Positions 34,506-37,266 of a stretch of DNA of 37,266 nt are shown one piece after another. The notes beneath the pieces were generated by a model, which was not told where the DNA came from, did no database searches, and saw only the letters and a program-made list of their open reading frames with translations. The DNA lies in the NCBI GenBank assembly GCA_004144595.1, contig SEEM01000032.1:1-37266 (forward strand). Direction: 5' to 3'. This DNA is from Hyphomicrobiales bacterium (lineage in GTDB: Bacteria > Pseudomonadota > Alphaproteobacteria > Rhizobiales > Beijerinckiaceae). Position numbers and translations under genes: made by a program. Every line of letters starts with the position of its first letter. The stretch's first letter is position 1.

Positions 34506-35849
34506 TCAGCCGAAGAGCCGCAGCACGCCCTGGTCGGCCTGGTTCGCCAGCGACAGCGCCGTCTGCGAAAGCTGCTGGCGGGTGTTGAGGGCCAGCAGGC
34601 TCGCGCCTTCCTCATTGGGATCGGCCAGCACGAGGTTGCCCGCGCCGGTGGTGAGGACGTTGGCCAGTTCCTTGGTGAAGTCCTGGCGCGTCTGGGCGAC
34701 CGAGAGGTTGGAACCCAGCGTCGAGGAGAGCGATTTCAGCGAGGTCAGCGCGCCGGTGAGGGCTGCGGAAGCCTTGTCCAGGTCGAGATCGTTCTGGAAA
34801 TTGAAGAGACTGTCGAGCTGAGTGTTGCCGGCCTTCGAGATGCCCAGGTTGTCCGAGCTGAGGGTCGACCCCTGGATGTCGAGCTTGGTCTGGTTCTTGC
34901 CGGTCTTCTCGTTGAACTGGATCGAGAGACGGTCACCCTGCAGCAGGTTGATGCCGTTAAAGCTCGAATCCTTGGCGAGTTGGTCGATCTGGTCGCGCAG
35001 GTCGTTGAACTGCTGGATGAGGTTCGAGCGCACAGCCGAGGTGACGTTCGAGGAGTCAACACCGGTTTCGCGTGCGGTTGCGGCGAGATTGAATGCGGCG
35101 TTGGATGAGGCGGCATCGGTTTCCGAAGCTGTCTCTGCGTCGGTCGTCGTTGCGCCGACGCCGATGCCGACGCCAAGCGTTTCCGAGCCAGTGCCCTTGA
35201 TGTTGAGCTGGCCCTTCTCGTCGACGAAGGCCGTAGCGACACCTGATGTATTGATCGCATTGACGACGTCACGCATCGTGGTGTTCGCGGTCAGGGCGAT
35301 GCCCACATTGGTGGTCGAACTGGGAGCCGCCGGGTCCCCGGTCGTGATCTGGATGTTGAGCGCGGTGTTGCCTGAGAGTTCGACAGCCAGGTTGCCCGAA
35401 CTGCCCGAGGTCGCCTCCGCTGCGACGCCACCGGCGATGGCGACCTTCTTGTCGAGCGCGATATCCTTCAGGCTCTTGTTGGTCGCGATCTTCTCGGCCG
35501 TGCTGGCAAGTGCCGTGCCGGCGAGAGTGGGGCGGTTTTGGGCGGCGTCAGCCTGCGCCTGCTTGATCGTAGACTGCAGCGAGCCCACCAGCTTGGTGAT
35601 GGCGTCGATGCCCTTGGAGGCGGTCTGGATGGTCTGGATGCCGTTCGAGATGCCGTCTAGCAGACCCGTCAGCTGGCTGGAACGGTCGTTCAGCGAGAGC
35701 GCGGTGAAGTAGTTCACCGGATTGTCGATCGCGGAATTGACCTTCTTTCCGGTAGCGAGCCGGTTTTGGATCACGCTTTGCTGCGCCGTGGTCTGCTGAA
35801 GCGTCAGCAGGTTGTTGCGAACGCCGCTGGAAAGGATCGTGCTGGCCAT
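34506..35849 (-). CDS. Flagellin (paralogue 1)
   Basis: A 447-residue flagellin. The N-terminal D0/D1 block starts MASTILSSGVRNNLLTLQQT and includes the flagellin motif RLATGKKVNSAIDNPVNYF; the C-terminal block ends LSQTALSLANQADQGVLRLFG. The central part (about 155-235) holds a flagellin hook IN motif, with TTNVGIALTANTTMRDVVNA followed by the GVATAFVDEKGQLNIKGTGS segment. It is nearly co-linear with the second flagellin. GGGGA is about eight bases before the ATG at 35849. flbT and flaF follow on the same strand. Confidence 0.96.
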   Translation of the reverse strand: MASTILSSGVRNNLLTLQQTTAQQSVIQNRLATGKKVNSAIDNPVNYFTALSLNDRSSQLTGLLDGISNGIQTIQTASKGIDAITKLVGSLQSTIKQAQADAAQNRPTLAGTALASTAEKIATNKSLKDIALDKKVAIAGGVAAEATSGSSGNLAVELSGNTALNIQITTGDPAAPSSTTNVGIALTANTTMRDVVNAINTSGVATAFVDEKGQLNIKGTGSETLGVGIGVGATTTDAETASETDAASSNAAFNLAATARETGVDSSNVTSAVRSNLIQQFNDLRDQIDQLAKDSSFNGINLLQGDRLSIQFNEKTGKNQTKLDIQGSTLSSDNLGISKAGNTQLDSLFNFQNDLDLDKASAALTGALTSLKSLSSTLGSNLSVAQTRQDFTKELANVLTTGAGNLVLADPNEEGASLLALNTRQQLSQTALSLANQADQGVLRLFG

Positions 35850-35931
35850 CTTCGGTCCCCTGAACGCGCGAACGCGGCGCGATGCAACCTGATTTCAAGG
35901 GAGATCATCACTCGTTAAGGATAATAAAAGG

Positions 35932-35958
35932 TTAATCGCGGCGCGCGGTCCCGGTTTA
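35932..35958 (-). promoter_or_regulatory. Possible sigma-28-like promoter for flagellin 1
   Basis: On the minus strand TAAA (35958-35955), 15 bases, then GCGATTAA (35939-35932), with the spacing of the enterobacterial FliA consensus TAAA-N15-GCCGATAA; the -10 part is only a partial match. It would give a leader of about 75 bases, long enough for FlbT action. No sigma-54 pattern with intact GG/GC was found here. Confidence 0.3.
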
Positions 35959-35970
35959 AGGCGTGCAAAC

Positions 35971-36005
35971 GAAAAGCGGCGGAGCCGAAGCTCCACCGCT
36001 CTTTT
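35971..36005 (-). terminator. Rho-independent terminator after flagellin 2
   Basis: On the minus strand a ten-base stem (GCGGTGGAGC / GCTCCGCCGC, one G-T pair) with a TTCG tetraloop is followed by TTTT. It lies about 50 bases past the flagellin 2 stop, making flagellin 2 a separate transcript from flagellin 1. Confidence 0.92.
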
Positions 36006-36053
36006 GACTTCGACCCGCTTCTGCAGGCTGTTCCGCGTTCTGCGGAGCGAAGA

Positions 36054-37266
36054 TCAGAACAAGCGCAGGACCGCCTGTTCGCTCTGGTTGGAGAGCGACA
36101 GGGCCGTCTGCGACAGCTGCTGACGGGTCTGCAGCGCGAGCAGGTTGGCGGCTTCCGAGTTGGCGTCGACATTGACCAGGTTCGAAGCGCCGGTGCTCAA
36201 CGTATCCGCCAGATCCCGGGTGAAGTCCTGACGGGTTTGGGCGACCGAGAGGTTCGCGCCAAAGGTTGAGGAGAGGGACTTCAGCGAGGTCAGCGCGCCG
36301 GTCAGGGCCTGAGTGGCCTTATCCAGATCGGTATCGTTCTGGAAGTTTATCTGGGTGGCATCCTGGGTGTTGCCGGCCTTCGTGATGCCGAGGTTGTCGG
36401 CAGTGACGTCGGAACCCTGGATGTCGAGCTTGGTCTGGTTCTTGCCGGTCTTCTCGTTGAACTGGATCGAGAGACGGTCACCCTTCAGCAGGTTGATGCC
36501 GTTGAAGCTCGAGTCCTTGGCGAGTTCGTCGATCTGATTGCGCAGGTCGTTGTACTGCTGGATCAGGTTCGAGCGCACGGCCGAGGTGACGTTAGAGGAG
36601 TCGACGCCGGTTTCGCGAGCGTCGGCTGCCAGATTGAACGCGGCATTGGACGAGTCGGCGTCGGTTTCCGACGCGGTCTCGGCGTCGGTCGTTGTAGCGC
36701 CGACGCCGATGCCGACGCCAAGCGTTTCTGAGCCGGTGCCCTTGATGTTGAGCTGGCCTTTCTCGTCGACGAAGGCGGTGGCGACACCCGAGCCGTTGAT
36801 GGCATTGACCACGTCGCGCACGGTCGTGTTCGCCGTGAGAGTGATGCCGACATTCGTGGTCGAGGTGGGCGTCGCCGGGTCTCCGGTCGTGATCTGGACG
36901 TTGAGCGCGGTGTTGCCCGTGATGTCCACGGCGAGGTTGCCGGCGTCGCTCGAGGTCGCCGCAGCAGCTGTGCCGCCCGCAACGCCGACCTTCTTGTCGA
37001 GCGCGATATCTTTCAGGCTCTTGTTGGTCGCGACTTTTTCAGCGGCTGTGGAGAGAGCCGTGCCGGCGAGGGTCGGGCGGTTCTGGGCGGCGTCCGACTG
37101 AGCCTGCTTCAGGGTCGACTGCAGCGAGCCCACCAGCTTGGTGATGCCGTCGATGCCCTTGGAGGCGGTCTGGATGGTCTGGATGCCGTTCGAGATGCCA
37201 TCGAGCAGGCCCGTGAGCTGGCTGGAGCGGTCATTCAGTGAGGCGGCGGTGAAATAGTTGACGGGG
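36054..37266 (-). CDS. Flagellin (paralogue 2), 5' end beyond the window
   Basis: The frame is open to the window edge and includes PVNYFTAASLNDRSSQLTG, so only the first 45 or so residues are missing. The C-terminus is LSQTALSLSNQSEQAVLRLF. It carries the same central hook IN motif as paralogue 1, including an identical run of about 45 residues there. Main differences are in the region preceding that motif (for example GGTAAAATSSDAGN) and after the D1 start of the C-terminal block (DVTADNLGITKAGNTQDATQ). It ends at its own terminator. Confidence 0.96.
   Translation of the reverse strand, partial: PVNYFTAASLNDRSSQLTGLLDGISNGIQTIQTASKGIDGITKLVGSLQSTLKQAQSDAAQNRPTLAGTALSTAAEKVATNKSLKDIALDKKVGVAGGTAAAATSSDAGNLAVDITGNTALNVQITTGDPATPTSTTNVGITLTANTTVRDVVNAINGSGVATAFVDEKGQLNIKGTGSETLGVGIGVGATTTDAETASETDADSSNAAFNLAADARETGVDSSNVTSAVRSNLIQQYNDLRNQIDELAKDSSFNGINLLKGDRLSIQFNEKTGKNQTKLDIQGSDVTADNLGITKAGNTQDATQINFQNDTDLDKATQALTGALTSLKSLSSTFGANLSVAQTRQDFTRDLADTLSTGASNLVNVDANSEAANLLALQTRQQLSQTALSLSNQSEQAVLRLF

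Noticed and set aside
35880..35900. TTGCA on the minus strand as a sigma-54 -12 element for flagellin 1
   Set aside because: The invariant GG at -24 is missing at the required spacing.

Overview
This is a G+C-rich stretch of an alphaproteobacterial chromosome. The flagellin-flbT-flaF block is typical of Alphaproteobacteria, and the membrane urate oxidase PuuD beside a PuuE-UraD fusion fits Hyphomicrobiales. Gene content resembles what I would expect of Bosea or a relative, but that is an impression and no rRNA or marker gene confirms it. No tRNA, rRNA, CRISPR array, insertion sequence or integrase was seen.

Layout. 1-2466: the 5' part of an M20 metallopeptidase gene (minus), a phage-like SNF2-type helicase (plus) and a 52-residue membrane protein (minus). 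2625-3356: a secreted alpha/beta hydrolase. 3378-6668: a urate catabolism cluster, with uraH and a puuE-uraD fusion on minus and a cytochrome-linked puuD divergent on plus. Together these cover urate to allantoate. 6950-9469: a large YfhO-like membrane protein. 9682-12412: a ferredoxin-NADP reductase-like flavoprotein, a GlcG/HbpS-like protein, a Kbp-like BON-LysM protein and a rhodanese. 12466-17794: a DUF3829-like protein, an orphan molybdenum hydroxylase large subunit, a cytochrome c', a diheme cytochrome c and a 57-residue membrane protein. 17986-20673 (minus): an XRE-cupin regulator, an EamA transporter and an SDR lacking the catalytic Tyr/Lys. 20802-22744: an LpxH-like phosphoesterase overlapping a GT4 glycosyltransferase. 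22680-24542 (minus): a CPA2 antiporter with an RCK domain. 24688-28590: MoxR, SixA, YcjX and YcjF-like genes.

28592-37266 is the flagellar region. flgE, flgK and flgL run on plus; two paralogous flagellins plus flbT and flaF run on minus. A strong bidirectional terminator separates the two sets. Upstream of flgE lie a sigma-54-like promoter and a palindrome resembling, from memory, Caulobacter FlbD (ftr) sites.

Most genes belong to known families, and I do not see a clearly new multi-gene system. The points most worth following are two nested palindromic repeats with compensatory arm changes, the flgE control region, the strongly conserved middle of the tandem flagellins, the phosphoesterase-glycosyltransferase pair, and the molybdenum hydroxylase gene with no partner subunits beside it.
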